Assembly (NCBI GenBank): GCA_913058135.1
Contig: CAJXPR010000036.1
Location: 1 to 32,125 of the forward strand
Direction: 5' to 3'
Length of the DNA: 32,125 nucleotides
Source of the DNA: an uncultured Gammaproteobacteria bacterium
GTDB lineage: Bacteria; Pseudomonadota; Gammaproteobacteria; Pseudomonadales; Pseudohongiellaceae
A program made the position numbers and the translations under genes. A model generated the notes under the pieces. It ran no database searches. It was not told where the DNA came from and saw only the letters and a program-made list of their open reading frames with translations. Within the stretch, counting starts at the first letter, position 1, and every line of letters starts with the position of its first letter. Shown one piece after another: positions 22,612-31,004 of this stretch.

Positions 22612-24639
22612 CTACAACCCGAACGGGAACGTATCCGGTGTTCCCTTGCCGCCGCCCGCATCGCGGTCCAGCGGGGTGATGGCTGTAGACTCGTCAAACC
22701 ACACGGCTTCGTCAAACTGGTTGCTCAGTGACGCCTGAAAATAGTGGCTTTGCAACTCGGTCTGCGGTCGATAGATCACCCCGATTGCACGCTCCAGGCG
22801 CACATCCGCCAGCTCCTTTTTCAGATCCTCAGGCGCATGCCGGCGCAGCGGCAGCATGAACCGTGCCACGCCGCTATCGTGCATCAGCCGCTCGAAACTG
22901 TTGTGCCGCGATGGCTGTACCTGTTTTACCCGCATCGCACCGTCCCAGTTGTCGGCGGCTGCGACTGTGCCGTGGTCGGTGAACATGCCGATGGCATAAC
23001 ACTGATCGCCGTATTCGCGCTTGGCCAGCTGGCCCAGGTTGTGCTCACCGCGCACGCCCATTTCCGTGGCAGCAGCATTACCCAGGTGAGAATTGTGGGC
23101 CCACACCACGGCCTTGCCGCCCGGATCATGATCCAGTAACGACTGCAGGGTTTCGAACATGTGGCTGTCGCGCGCGTTCCAGGAGGAGCGCTCGCCCATG
23201 TACAGGGTGCGGTAGTAGGCTTCAGCATTGGCCACCAGCCGCGCATTGTGAATGGCATCGCGGAAGCGCTGGCCGTCGTGCGCGGTCAGTTCCATGCTGT
23301 TTTCCAGCAACTGGGTCAGCACATGCACGACATCGTCGGTACAACCACTGAAGCGTCCGCTGATCGTGGCGGCACCGTAGGCAGACGGGTCGCTTTCATA
23401 GGGGCTCAGGCAGCCGTAGCGGCGGATTGCCATCTCCGCCATCTCCGGGTCAACCTGGCGCAGGTAAGCAATCACGGACGCCAGCGAGCTGAACAGGCTG
23501 TAAAGATCCAGTCCGTAAAAGCCGACCTGCGTCTGATCAGCGTCCGCTTCGTTCGTCAACGAACGGTTGTGGTCTCGTAGCCAGCGCACCGGCGCCCGGG
23601 TTTCCTCGTTGCGCCACATCCATCTGGGGAAGCGATCAAATGCCGGTTGAGCGGGCGGCTGTTGTTGGCTGCCGCGAATGACCCGATGTACCTGCGCCGC
23701 ATCAGGCCAGTCGGCTTCTACGGCAACGATGTTGAAACCCCGCTTCTCGACCAACTCTTTCGTGATGCGTGCGCGCATGCGATAAAACTCGGAGGTGCCA
23801 TGGCTGGATTCGCCCAGCAGCACCAGACGGGCATCACCGATGCGATCCAGCAGGGGATTCAGGTCCGCGCTGTCAACGTCGTCAAACGGTTCCGCCGTGT
23901 CGCGAATCATACCGACGATATCGTCCCGGCTTTTTGGCGATGGTTTCTGCATCGGGCCTTTGGCCCGGGTGGGGTAATCGCTGTCCCGGGCCTTGCCGGG
24001 TTGCGCCGGGTCGGCCACCAGTGGCACAAACCGCACCATGCCCAGATCCTTCCTGTCGATGGCACCGTTGGTGCGCGTCAACAGAATCAGCCGCTGGTCG
24101 CGGGTGTCGGCGCCCACGGGAATGATCAGCCGGCCACCTTTGGCCAGCTGCTCCTTGAGCGGTTCAGGGACTTCGGCGCCGCCGGCAGCCACGGTGATGG
24201 CATCAAAAGGCCCATGCTCGGGCCAGCCCTGAGTGCCGTCGCCGTGCAGCACCTCGATATTGTCCAGGCCCAGCGCCGCGAAGCGTTTTTTGGCAGACTC
24301 GGCCAGCACGCCGTGCCGCTCCACGCTGTATACCTTGTCGGCGATCCGGCTCATGACGGCGGCGGCATAACCCGAGCCGGTGCCAACATCAAGCACGGTA
24401 TCCCCGGGCTTGATGCTCAGCTCCTCAATCATCAGGGCGACAATATAGGGTTGGGAAATGGTCTGTTTTTCTTCGATGGGCAGGGGCGTGTCATCGTAGG
24501 CCAGTGCCACCAGTTCGCGGCTGACAAATTCTTCGCGGGGGATTTCCCACATCGCTTTCAGCACCTTCGGGTCGCGGATACCGCGACGCTTCAGGTGCTG
24601 CTCGATCATGATTTCCTTCTCTCGTCTCAGGCTTGTCAT
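22612..24639 (-). CDS. Fusion of protein-L-isoaspartate methyltransferase and erythromycin-esterase-like domain
   Basis: 675-residue two-domain protein. The N-terminal part (about 10-210) is a PCMT-type methyltransferase, which methylates isoaspartyl residues with S-adenosylmethionine as a repair step. It has QTISQPYIVALM (59-70) and the SAM motif VLDVGTGSGYAAA (about 82-94). A linker (about 210-245) leads to an erythromycin-esterase/succinoglycan-synthesis-like domain (about 250-660). That domain has LGESSHGTSEFYRMR (about 275-289), IVAVEADWPDA and WAHNSHLGNA (near 513), matching the Glu/His cluster of EreA/EreB. The fusion is known to me from other proteobacteria; whether it hydrolyses macrolides is doubtful. 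AAGGAGGT just upstream of ATG 24639 is an excellent ribosome site. It probably shares a transcript with the GST-like gene. Confidence 0.88.
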   Translation of the reverse strand: MTSLRREKEIMIEQHLKRRGIRDPKVLKAMWEIPREEFVSRELVALAYDDTPLPIEEKQTISQPYIVALMIEELSIKPGDTVLDVGTGSGYAAAVMSRIADKVYSVERHGVLAESAKKRFAALGLDNIEVLHGDGTQGWPEHGPFDAITVAAGGAEVPEPLKEQLAKGGRLIIPVGADTRDQRLILLTRTNGAIDRKDLGMVRFVPLVADPAQPGKARDSDYPTRAKGPMQKPSPKSRDDIVGMIRDTAEPFDDVDSADLNPLLDRIGDARLVLLGESSHGTSEFYRMRARITKELVEKRGFNIVAVEADWPDAAQVHRVIRGSQQQPPAQPAFDRFPRWMWRNEETRAPVRWLRDHNRSLTNEADADQTQVGFYGLDLYSLFSSLASVIAYLRQVDPEMAEMAIRRYGCLSPYESDPSAYGAATISGRFSGCTDDVVHVLTQLLENSMELTAHDGQRFRDAIHNARLVANAEAYYRTLYMGERSSWNARDSHMFETLQSLLDHDPGGKAVVWAHNSHLGNAAATEMGVRGEHNLGQLAKREYGDQCYAIGMFTDHGTVAAADNWDGAMRVKQVQPSRHNSFERLMHDSGVARFMLPLRRHAPEDLKKELADVRLERAIGVIYRPQTELQSHYFQASLSNQFDEAVWFDESTAITPLDRDAGGGKGTPDTFPFGL

Positions 24640-24655
24640 GGTGACCTCCTTTTGA

Positions 24656-24706
24656 CGCTAGTGACTATTTTTCGCTAGTGGCTATTCTTCGCTAATGGCT
24701 TCTCGA
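24656..24706. repeat. Three 17-bp tandem repeats before the fusion gene
   Basis: Unit 1 CGCTAGTGACTATTTTT (24656-24672), unit 2 CGCTAGTGGCTATTCTT (24673-24689) and unit 3 CGCTAATGGCTTCTCGA (24690-24706, more diverged). They fill nearly all the gap between the GST-like stop (24711) and the ribosome site of the fusion gene. They could be protein-binding iterons, mRNA elements or a minisatellite. Confidence 0.7.
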
Positions 24707-24710
24707 GTAT

Positions 24711-25850
24711 TTAGCGCTCCCACACTTCAATATGACCCCGCCGACCGACGGAATATCCGCGCTCGCCGGGCAGGGCCTGGTCCAGCCCGTGGCGTTGCAG
24801 GCCAGCGATGACACGTGACCGTTCCGACTCATCCAGGGTTTGCAACACCGCATCGGCGCGTCGCAATATGTACAGCAGGTAGGGCTGCACACCGGCGCTC
24901 ACCGGCACGTCATGGAACAGCGTGTCCACTTTGCCAATATAACGCTGATGCGGTTTGTCGGAAACCGGCTTTCCGTCAGCGAGCCGGTGCTGGTCTACGT
25001 ACACATCCATGAACACCAGCTTGTCAGTCAGCTCAGGAAATATTTCCGCTGCAATATGGGCGAACAGGGGCGTCAGTGTTTCCGGAATGTGATCGTCGCT
25101 GAAGTAGTGCGTGTCGTAGTTGACGAACTCGGGTGCATCCAGGCCCGGCGCGGTCATGCGCTCAACCCAGCGGAACACGCGCGGGGAACGGCGTTTCATC
25201 AGGTCAGCCGGCACCGGGTCGCGGCCCAGGTGCGCGAACATCGGGCCGATCAGGCCGTAGTCGGCCACCGATGGCCGCCCGCCAAACAGATACGGGTGCA
25301 AGCGCAGATGCTGCTCCAGCACATCCAGTAACGACTCAAATGAATGCTCGATCAGCGGAATGCTGGCCTCGGTAACGCCGAGCTGGGGCAGGTAGGACTG
25401 CATGCGCGACATGATCTTTTCCGCCAGGTCTGGCCCGGAACCGGCCGCGAAGGCATCCTTGAGAAAGGCTTCCTGCCTGTCCAGATACGACCAGCGGTAG
25501 TGCATGGCGTGACGCAGCATCGCCTGGCTGCCGTAATACTGCACAATAATGGCCAGCACCCGTTGCAGGGGCCCTTCGGGATACGCGGGCCAGGGAACCC
25601 CGACGCGCTCGAAGTGATCGATAATGTCGACACTGTCCTGGATGATGGTGCCGTCCGGCAGCTCCAGCACCGGGATAATGCTGCGACCGATCGCCGGCAG
25701 AATATGCTGCGCGAAGTCGGGGTGTGAGGTAGGGCGTTCAATATACTCGATGCCCTGCGTGCGCAGGTAGCAGCGCACCACACCGGTGTACAGGGAATGC
25801 GGAACGCCGTAGAGGATCAGTGGGTCAGAAAATGGTTGTGTTTTTGTCAT
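24711..25850 (-). CDS. Glutathione-S-transferase-like protein, long form
   Basis: 379-residue cytoplasmic protein. The N-terminal thioredoxin-like domain (about 9-85) has LYGVPHSLYTGVVRCYL, the cis-proline region GRSIIPVLELPDG and DSVDIIDHFE, all typical of glutathione transferases. An all-helical domain follows (about 95-255), with PYLFGGRPSVADYGLIGPMF as the signature of the C-terminal domain. About 120 further residues make it much longer than classical enzymes (about 210), as in an uncharacterised long GST-like group. The substrate is unknown; the catalytic residue is not obvious (S or Y near residue 15-18). ATG at 25850 begins the domain directly; the frame runs back to 26054 through unrelated sequence. 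It precedes the methyltransferase-esterase fusion by 71 nt. Confidence 0.8.
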   Translation of the reverse strand: MTKTQPFSDPLILYGVPHSLYTGVVRCYLRTQGIEYIERPTSHPDFAQHILPAIGRSIIPVLELPDGTIIQDSVDIIDHFERVGVPWPAYPEGPLQRVLAIIVQYYGSQAMLRHAMHYRWSYLDRQEAFLKDAFAAGSGPDLAEKIMSRMQSYLPQLGVTEASIPLIEHSFESLLDVLEQHLRLHPYLFGGRPSVADYGLIGPMFAHLGRDPVPADLMKRRSPRVFRWVERMTAPGLDAPEFVNYDTHYFSDDHIPETLTPLFAHIAAEIFPELTDKLVFMDVYVDQHRLADGKPVSDKPHQRYIGKVDTLFHDVPVSAGVQPYLLYILRRADAVLQTLDESERSRVIAGLQRHGLDQALPGERGYSVGRRGHIEVWER

Positions 25851-26237
25851 ACTCAAGACGTCTCCCTGTGATGGTTGAGGTTGCCGATGATGGGCTGGTT
25901 CTCTATCGCTCCTTGACTTGCCAGTGTGCTCGCAATGGTCCCCGATTGATCTCGCAATCCATCTCCCGCAACCATTTTGCGACCTTGTTATTGCTCTGGC
26001 TTTGCAGCCAACAATCGCAAGTGCGGTCAGTGCCAGGACAATAGGAAAATTCATTGTTCGATGTTAATCGAGGTGCGCGGTTTGTCAAATCGGGTAAAGC
26101 AAACGGCCAGCGCCAGAAAATAGATCAAAAGTCGTCTTTGCGACACAGGCAGAGTGGAAAAGTCGCGGTGCATACGCCATAGTTTAGGCCTCTGTAAAAC
26201 AGACCGTCCTGCGGCCAAATCCAACAGGAGAAAGCTG
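25851..26237. other. 387-nt intergenic region between the GST-like and esterase genes
   Basis: This divergent gap must hold the promoters of both neighbours, but I see no hexamer pair good enough to name. Apart from the possible frameshifted lipoprotein at 25903-26054, it contains no gene, repeat or hairpin that I can support. Confidence 0.6.
25903..26054 (-). pseudogene. Possible frameshifted small lipoprotein gene
   Basis: ATG at 26054 opens MNFPIVLALTALAIVGC, a compact lipoprotein signal with an I-V-G-C lipobox. The frame then becomes improbable. In the neighbouring frame a protein-like tail (SQSNNKVAKWLREMDCEIN, ending QVKER and TAG at 25903) starts immediately after the Cys codon. Adding one C after that codon would join them into a 50-residue lipoprotein. 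No ribosome site is visible. It may be a real frameshift, a consensus error or chance. Confidence 0.35.
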
Positions 26238-28061
26238 ATGCGCATGAAACCCCGACAGTTAGTGAGCCTCTGGCTGTGCACGGGCCTGATCGCCTGCAGC
26301 CCCGATTTACCTCAGCCACCCGCAATGGACGTGGAGTTCACCTCACCGCTGATAGAGGCGCCGGACTCAACCCTGCGCAACATTGATCAGGGTCAGCTTA
26401 CCGGTCTGGTGCAGGACAATGGCAGCCTTGCGTGGAAGGGCATTCCCTTTGCCCAACCGCCCGTGGGCGAGCTGCGCTGGAAGGTGCCACAGCCGCCCGA
26501 ACCCTGGGCCGGAACCTTCAGTGCTACCGACACCATTCAGCCGTGCCCGCAGTTTGCGTCCACGCTGTCGGCCGGTATCGCCGATCCGGATGGGGATGGC
26601 ATCGTCGGCAGCGAAGACTGCCTGTACCTGAGTGTCTACGCACCGGACAATATCCCGGAAGGTGAAAGCTTGCCGGTGATGTATTGGATTTTTGGCGGCG
26701 GCAACAACAGCGGTTATGCCGGTGACTACAACGGCGGCGTATTGGCCCAATCTCAGGATGTCATTGTGGTGACGGTGAACTACCGTCTGGGCAGCCTGGG
26801 CTGGTTCTATCACCCCGCCATTCTCGAACCTGGTGCCAGCGGGGCGGCGGCCAGTGGCAACTGGAGCACGGTAGACACCATCGCGGGCCTTCAGTGGGTG
26901 CGCGACAATATTGCAGCCTTTGGCGGTGACGCCGACAACGTCACCATTTTTGGTGAATCCGCTGGCGGCGGCAATGTCATGAGCCTGGTGACCTCGCCGA
27001 TGGCCGAAGGGCTGTTTCACCGGGCTATCGTGCAGAGCGGTGGCATTGGTACAACACCGCTGGCACAGGGCGTGAACTTTCGCGACGACGATGTGCCCGG
27101 CCACGAGCACAGCTCGCAGGAAATCATCAACATGATTCTGGTGCGCGACGGGCTGGCAGACGACCGCGACAGCGCCAAGGCGCTGCAGGCGTCGATGAGC
27201 GACGAAGCCATTAGCGATCTGCTTTACAGCCAGGATGCCGCAGCGTTTCTGAAGCTGTACAACCCCGAGGCCGCACGCAATTATCCGGCACCAAAAAAAT
27301 TCACCGATGGCACCGTGTTTGTCGAACAGGATCCGCTGGAGCAGCTGGCTTCCGGTGAATACAACCAGGTGCCGATCATTCTGGGCACCAACCGCGACGA
27401 GCGTCGCATCTATCTGTACGCAGCGATGACCGACGTCATTCGCAATGATCCGCAAGAGTACATCCGCTTTGCTCATTATCCCTCGGTGCAGTGGAAGTGG
27501 CGTGGCGTCGATAATCTGGCCCGCCGTATGGCGCCTGCGCAGGATGAGCCGGTCTATGCCTTCCGCTTTGACTGGGATGAACAGCGCACCAGCGACAGCG
27601 GCCTGGACATGGCGGTTGCCATCGGCGCGGCGCACTCTACCGAGATGGCCTTCATCTTTGGCGACTGGGACGTGGGTTTTATCAGTGGCGATGCGCTCTA
27701 TCATGCCGAAACCAATCCCGGCCGGGACCAGCTGTCAGCGGCGATGATGTCCTACTGGTCAAACTTTGCCTACACCGGCGAAACCGGCACTGGCCGCGAT
27801 GGCAACCTGCCGCTCTGGCAGCCCTGGCAAAACGGTGAAGGCAGTCCGAAAACGCTCATTCTGGATTCGGCCGCTGATGGCGGCATCCGTATGATGAACG
27901 AAGGGGTAACCCTGGACAGCATCAAGGCCGATTTTATGGCCGAACAGTGGAGCGACCCGCAGAATCGTTGCCGCGCCTACCGGGCGACCTTTGCCGGCAC
28001 CACGGCGTTCGACCGTGATGAATACAATGGGCTGGTTGAAGGCGGCTGTGCAGCGTTGTGA
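26238..28061 (+). CDS. Lipoprotein type-B carboxylesterase
   Basis: 607-residue alpha/beta-hydrolase of the carboxylesterase type B family, which cleaves carboxylic esters. A lipoprotein signal ends in L-I-A-Cys20, so it is likely membrane-anchored in the envelope. WKGIPFAQPPVGELRW (about 64-79) and EDCLYLSVYAP (about 127-137) are family signatures. The catalytic triad is Ser241 in FGESAGGG, Glu388 in GTNRDERRI and His466 in GAAHSTEMAFIFG. A further four-Cys pattern typical of the family is partly kept. ATG at 26238 is chosen because AGGAG lies upstream at good spacing and the signal follows. The stop TGA overlaps the GTG start of the next gene by 4 nt (GTGA), implying translational coupling. 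Confidence 0.92.
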   Translation: MRMKPRQLVSLWLCTGLIACSPDLPQPPAMDVEFTSPLIEAPDSTLRNIDQGQLTGLVQDNGSLAWKGIPFAQPPVGELRWKVPQPPEPWAGTFSATDTIQPCPQFASTLSAGIADPDGDGIVGSEDCLYLSVYAPDNIPEGESLPVMYWIFGGGNNSGYAGDYNGGVLAQSQDVIVVTVNYRLGSLGWFYHPAILEPGASGAAASGNWSTVDTIAGLQWVRDNIAAFGGDADNVTIFGESAGGGNVMSLVTSPMAEGLFHRAIVQSGGIGTTPLAQGVNFRDDDVPGHEHSSQEIINMILVRDGLADDRDSAKALQASMSDEAISDLLYSQDAAAFLKLYNPEAARNYPAPKKFTDGTVFVEQDPLEQLASGEYNQVPIILGTNRDERRIYLYAAMTDVIRNDPQEYIRFAHYPSVQWKWRGVDNLARRMAPAQDEPVYAFRFDWDEQRTSDSGLDMAVAIGAAHSTEMAFIFGDWDVGFISGDALYHAETNPGRDQLSAAMMSYWSNFAYTGETGTGRDGNLPLWQPWQNGEGSPKTLILDSAADGGIRMMNEGVTLDSIKADFMAEQWSDPQNRCRAYRATFAGTTAFDRDEYNGLVEGGCAAL

Positions 28062-29221
28062 TTGACATCCATCACCCCAGGGACAGGGCCCGCCTGAGGC
28101 GCATTGCGCTGGCCGCCCAGGGGCTGTTGCAATCGCAGCCCTTCGGTCGCGGTGTAAGCGGTGCGCGCAAGGCCATCCAGCATCTGGGTTACGTACAGAT
28201 CGATACTATTTCGGTGGTGGAACGCGCACATCATCATGTGCTGTTCTCGCGGGTGCCGGGATTCAAGCCCGCCATGCTGGATCGGCTGCTGCAAACTGGC
28301 GACATATTTGAGTACTGGTCTCACGCCGCCGCGTTCCTGCCCATGGACGACTTTCGCTTTTCCCTGCCCTATAAACATGCCATCAAAAGCGGGCAGACGC
28401 ACTGGTTCCGGCATCGTGACGACAAGATGATGCACGAATTGCTGGCCCGCATCCGGGCCGAGGGGCCGATACGTTCCCGCGACCTGGAAGCAGGCGAGAC
28501 AAAGCGGGCAGGCTGGTGGGACTGGAAGCCGGCAAAAAAAGCGCTGGAGCAGTTATACATGCAGGGCGATCTGATGGTCAAAACACGCGAAGGTTTCCAG
28601 AAAACATACGATCTGACCGAGCGTGTGCTACCCGCCGGCGTGAACACCGCAATGCCAACGCTGGAAGAGTTTGCCGAACATCTGGTCGATCAGCAGTTGC
28701 GTAGCCATGGCCTGGTGTCACACAAAGGCCTGACCTACCTTCGGCGCAATGCGGGGCTGCGCCGCGCCGTCAAAAGCGTGGTAGATGAGCGGCTGGCACA
28801 AGGGCGGTTGCAGCAGATCCGTGTGAGCAGCGGCGAGGTGTTTATGCTGTGCGCCGATGCCCTCGACCAGCGGTTGCCTCGGGCACCGGACAGATTGCAG
28901 ATACTGTCGCCATTCGACAACAGCGTGATCCAGCGCGAACGCCTGCAGGCGCTGTTTGACTACGATTATCAGATCGAATGTTATGTGCCGGCGGCCAAAC
29001 GGCAGTTCGGGTATTTCTGTCTGCCCCTGCTGTATCGTGATGAGTTCATCGGGCGCATGGACTGCAAAGCACACCGCAAAACCCGCGAGCTGGAGATCAG
29101 ATCCCTGCACATTGAGCGGCACGCGTTTAATGAGGACGACGTTAACAATGCACTGGATGATGCATTACAGGACTTCTGCCAGTTTCAGGCGTGTGACTCG
29201 GTGTCCTCCGCGCCGCGTTAG
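28058..29221 (+). CDS. AlkX/YcaQ-like DNA glycosylase (winged-helix HTH_42 family)
   Basis: 387-residue protein of the YcaQ/AlkX/AlkZ family of winged-helix DNA glycosylases, which unhook alkylated bases and interstrand crosslinks. Residues 47-49 read Gln-Ile-Asp within LGYVQIDTISVVERAHHHVL, matching the QxD catalytic motif of the AlkX branch rather than the QxQ of AlkZ. Other features are YWSHAAAFLPMDDF (about 88-101), GWWDWKPAKKALEQLYMQGD (about 152-171) and the late segment LLYRDEFIGRMDCKAHRKT (about 328-346), the family's C-terminal beta-barrel. A GTG start at 28058 overlaps the esterase stop; the family-typical N-terminus begins there. Repair activity is inferred from the motif. Confidence 0.88.
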   Translation: MIDIHHPRDRARLRRIALAAQGLLQSQPFGRGVSGARKAIQHLGYVQIDTISVVERAHHHVLFSRVPGFKPAMLDRLLQTGDIFEYWSHAAAFLPMDDFRFSLPYKHAIKSGQTHWFRHRDDKMMHELLARIRAEGPIRSRDLEAGETKRAGWWDWKPAKKALEQLYMQGDLMVKTREGFQKTYDLTERVLPAGVNTAMPTLEEFAEHLVDQQLRSHGLVSHKGLTYLRRNAGLRRAVKSVVDERLAQGRLQQIRVSSGEVFMLCADALDQRLPRAPDRLQILSPFDNSVIQRERLQALFDYDYQIECYVPAAKRQFGYFCLPLLYRDEFIGRMDCKAHRKTRELEIRSLHIERHAFNEDDVNNALDDALQDFCQFQACDSVSSAPR

Positions 29222-29284
29222 AAGACGTACAGACTTTCTGGCCCGCCGACTAATAGTGTTGGACATCGGCGCTCCGGAAACGAA

Positions 29285-29298
29285 GTGCGTTAACGCAC
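29285..29298. promoter_or_regulatory. Perfect 14-bp palindrome before the CheB-like gene
   Basis: GTGCGTTAACGCAC is a perfect palindrome with no loop, 13 nt before the ATG at 29312 and just ahead of the ribosome site AGGAAGGA. The loop-free dyad suggests a dimeric repressor site or a structure near the ribosome site rather than a terminator. Confidence 0.45.
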
Positions 29299-29311
29299 GT
29301 AGGAAGGATTC

Positions 29312-30310
29312 ATGGATAAAGAGGTCAACCAGGTAGTTGTTATTGGCGCCTCGGCCGGCGGCAAGGATGCGCTGAAGAAGCTGGTGGCGCAGTTCCCGCC
29401 TGATTTCCCGGCGCCCGTGTTTATTGTCCGGCACATCAGCGCGGAGGCGAGCGGCCACACGCTTGTCAAAGACCTGAATGACAGTGGCAGCCTCGCCTGT
29501 GTGCAGGCAAAACACGAGCAGGCGTTCACGCGCGGTTGCATCTATCTGGCGCCTTCTGATCATCATATGCTGATCGAGCAGGGCAGGATTCTGGTCACCA
29601 AAGGAGCGCGGGAAAATCGTTCCCGGCCCGCGATTGATCCGCTGTTTCGCTCTGCGGCAGTGGCCTATGGCAATCGGGTAATAGGTATCATCCTGACCGG
29701 ATATCTGGACGATGGCACCAGCGGCATGGCGGCGATCAAACGCTGCGGCGGCATCTGCATTGCCCAGGACCCGAACGATGCAGCCTATCCTGACATGCCG
29801 CAGTCCGTCATTGCCAATGTGGGCGCTGACTACTGTCTGCCGGTAGCCGGCATGGGCGCAGTGTTGTCCGAAGTGCTGGGCCGGGAACCGCCGCCGAAAA
29901 CAGAAATACCGGATGATATAAAAATCGAAGCAAGAATCGCGCAACGTGTTGTCAGCGATGTGCCGACGGTCGAGGCCCTCGGTGATCAGGTGCCCGTCAG
30001 TTGCCCTGAGTGCGGAGGGTCACTGTGGGAAATGGCGGCAGGCGAGGTTCCGCGCTATCGCTGTCATACAGGCCATGCGTTTACAGCCCTGTCGCTGCTG
30101 GCCGAGCAGACAGACAAGATCCAGGAAACACTCTGGGTGGCGCTGAGGCTATTTGAGGAGCGACAGCATCTGCTGGTCAGGATGAGCAAGAACCAAACCG
30201 GTAACGCGTCGTCCTCCGTTGCCCGGCGTGCCCACGACTCGCAGGTGCATATTGAGCGCATACGGGCAATGCTGCAGGCCAGTGACGAAAGTCTGAAAGA
30301 CGCTGGTTGA
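29312..30310 (+). CDS. CheB-type methylesterase without receiver domain, with zinc-ribbon-like tail
   Basis: 332-residue cytoplasmic protein. The CheB methylesterase domain (about 6-190) has its catalytic triad: Ser14 in IGASAGG, His41 in IVRHIS and Asp134 in LTGYLDDGTSGM. CheB removes methyl groups from chemoreceptors, but there is no receiver domain here, so phosphorylation does not control it directly. The C-terminus (about 228-262) has Cys231-x-x-Cys234 and Cys251-H-x-x-x-H255-type ligands in SCPECGG and CHTGHAF. Such tails occur in a subset of stand-alone CheB proteins, and a helical end follows. AGGAAGGA upstream of ATG supports the start. It begins the cluster continuing with the PAS and CheB/CheR genes. 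Confidence 0.88.
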   Translation: MDKEVNQVVVIGASAGGKDALKKLVAQFPPDFPAPVFIVRHISAEASGHTLVKDLNDSGSLACVQAKHEQAFTRGCIYLAPSDHHMLIEQGRILVTKGARENRSRPAIDPLFRSAAVAYGNRVIGIILTGYLDDGTSGMAAIKRCGGICIAQDPNDAAYPDMPQSVIANVGADYCLPVAGMGAVLSEVLGREPPPKTEIPDDIKIEARIAQRVVSDVPTVEALGDQVPVSCPECGGSLWEMAAGEVPRYRCHTGHAFTALSLLAEQTDKIQETLWVALRLFEERQHLLVRMSKNQTGNASSSVARRAHDSQVHIERIRAMLQASDESLKDAG

Positions 30311-30404
30311 TGGTGCGACAAGGCCCAAGACACCAATTGTCCGTGCTACCATGTGGCACAGGGGAATATTGTCGGAAACCGGCCAACGGCTCTGGAGAGT
30401 AAAC

Positions 30405-30992
30405 ATGAAGCGCAATTCGATGGAACCCGAAAGAAAAGCGCAGACTCTGCGGCACGACGCGGAGGACAGGTTAAGAAAAGGGTCCGCGCCGGTCGCTCGC
30501 GCGCCATTGGACAAAGACGCGCTGTCCCTGCTTTTTGATATGGCCAGTGATCCCAAGCGCAGCAGTGATGCGCTCAAATTACTCCACGAGCTGCAGGTAC
30601 ATCAGGTAGAACTTGACCTTCAGCGCGAAGAGCGGGACAGCTGGGAGCGCGACATCAGTCGTGAGCTGGTCACTTACCGGGCGCTGTTTGAACTTACGCC
30701 GGATGTTTGTCTGGTGACCACGATTGAAGGTTGGATCGTGGAGGCAAACCCCGCCGCAGAAAATACGCTGAAGACCCCGCATGAAGACATGGTGGGCCGG
30801 GCACTGCAGGAATTTGTGGCACGGGAAAGTCAATCGCACTGGCTGAACCTGTTACAAATTCTGGACGCCACGGGGCAGGCGGCCAATTTTGAACTGGTGT
30901 TGAATGCGAATAGTGGCGACCCCGTACAACTAACGTTTTCCGGAAAACGACTGGCTCATGGTGACGTGTTACTCTACGGCGTTATAGGCTAG
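30405..30992 (+). CDS. PAS-domain signalling protein without output domain
   Basis: 195-residue cytoplasmic protein. Residues about 50-80 hold LLHELQVHQVELDLQREE, the helix that commonly precedes PAS domains in CheB/CheR/PAS proteins. A PAS domain (about 85-190) follows, with FELTPDVCLVTTIEGWIVEANPAAENTL, the typical opening and N-x-x-x-x-x-L helix. No kinase, cyclase or phosphodiesterase domain is present, so it would have to act through a partner. The start at 30405 is supported by GGAG 7 nt upstream; the frame extends to 30351. It lies between the two CheB genes, 94 nt after the first and 12 nt before the second, suggesting cotranscription. Confidence 0.82.
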   Translation: MKRNSMEPERKAQTLRHDAEDRLRKGSAPVARAPLDKDALSLLFDMASDPKRSSDALKLLHELQVHQVELDLQREERDSWERDISRELVTYRALFELTPDVCLVTTIEGWIVEANPAAENTLKTPHEDMVGRALQEFVARESQSHWLNLLQILDATGQAANFELVLNANSGDPVQLTFSGKRLAHGDVLLYGVIG

Positions 30993-31004
30993 CGGCTGAT
31001 ATTC

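Noticed and set aside
23647-24678. 343-codon plus-strand frame opposite the methyltransferase-esterase fusion
   Set aside because: Both domains of the minus-strand gene are recognisable; the opposite frame has no ribosome site or family signature.
26367-27704. 445-codon minus-strand frame opposite the carboxylesterase
   Set aside because: The esterase has an intact catalytic triad and lipobox; the opposite frame is rich in His/Arg/Ala with no motif.
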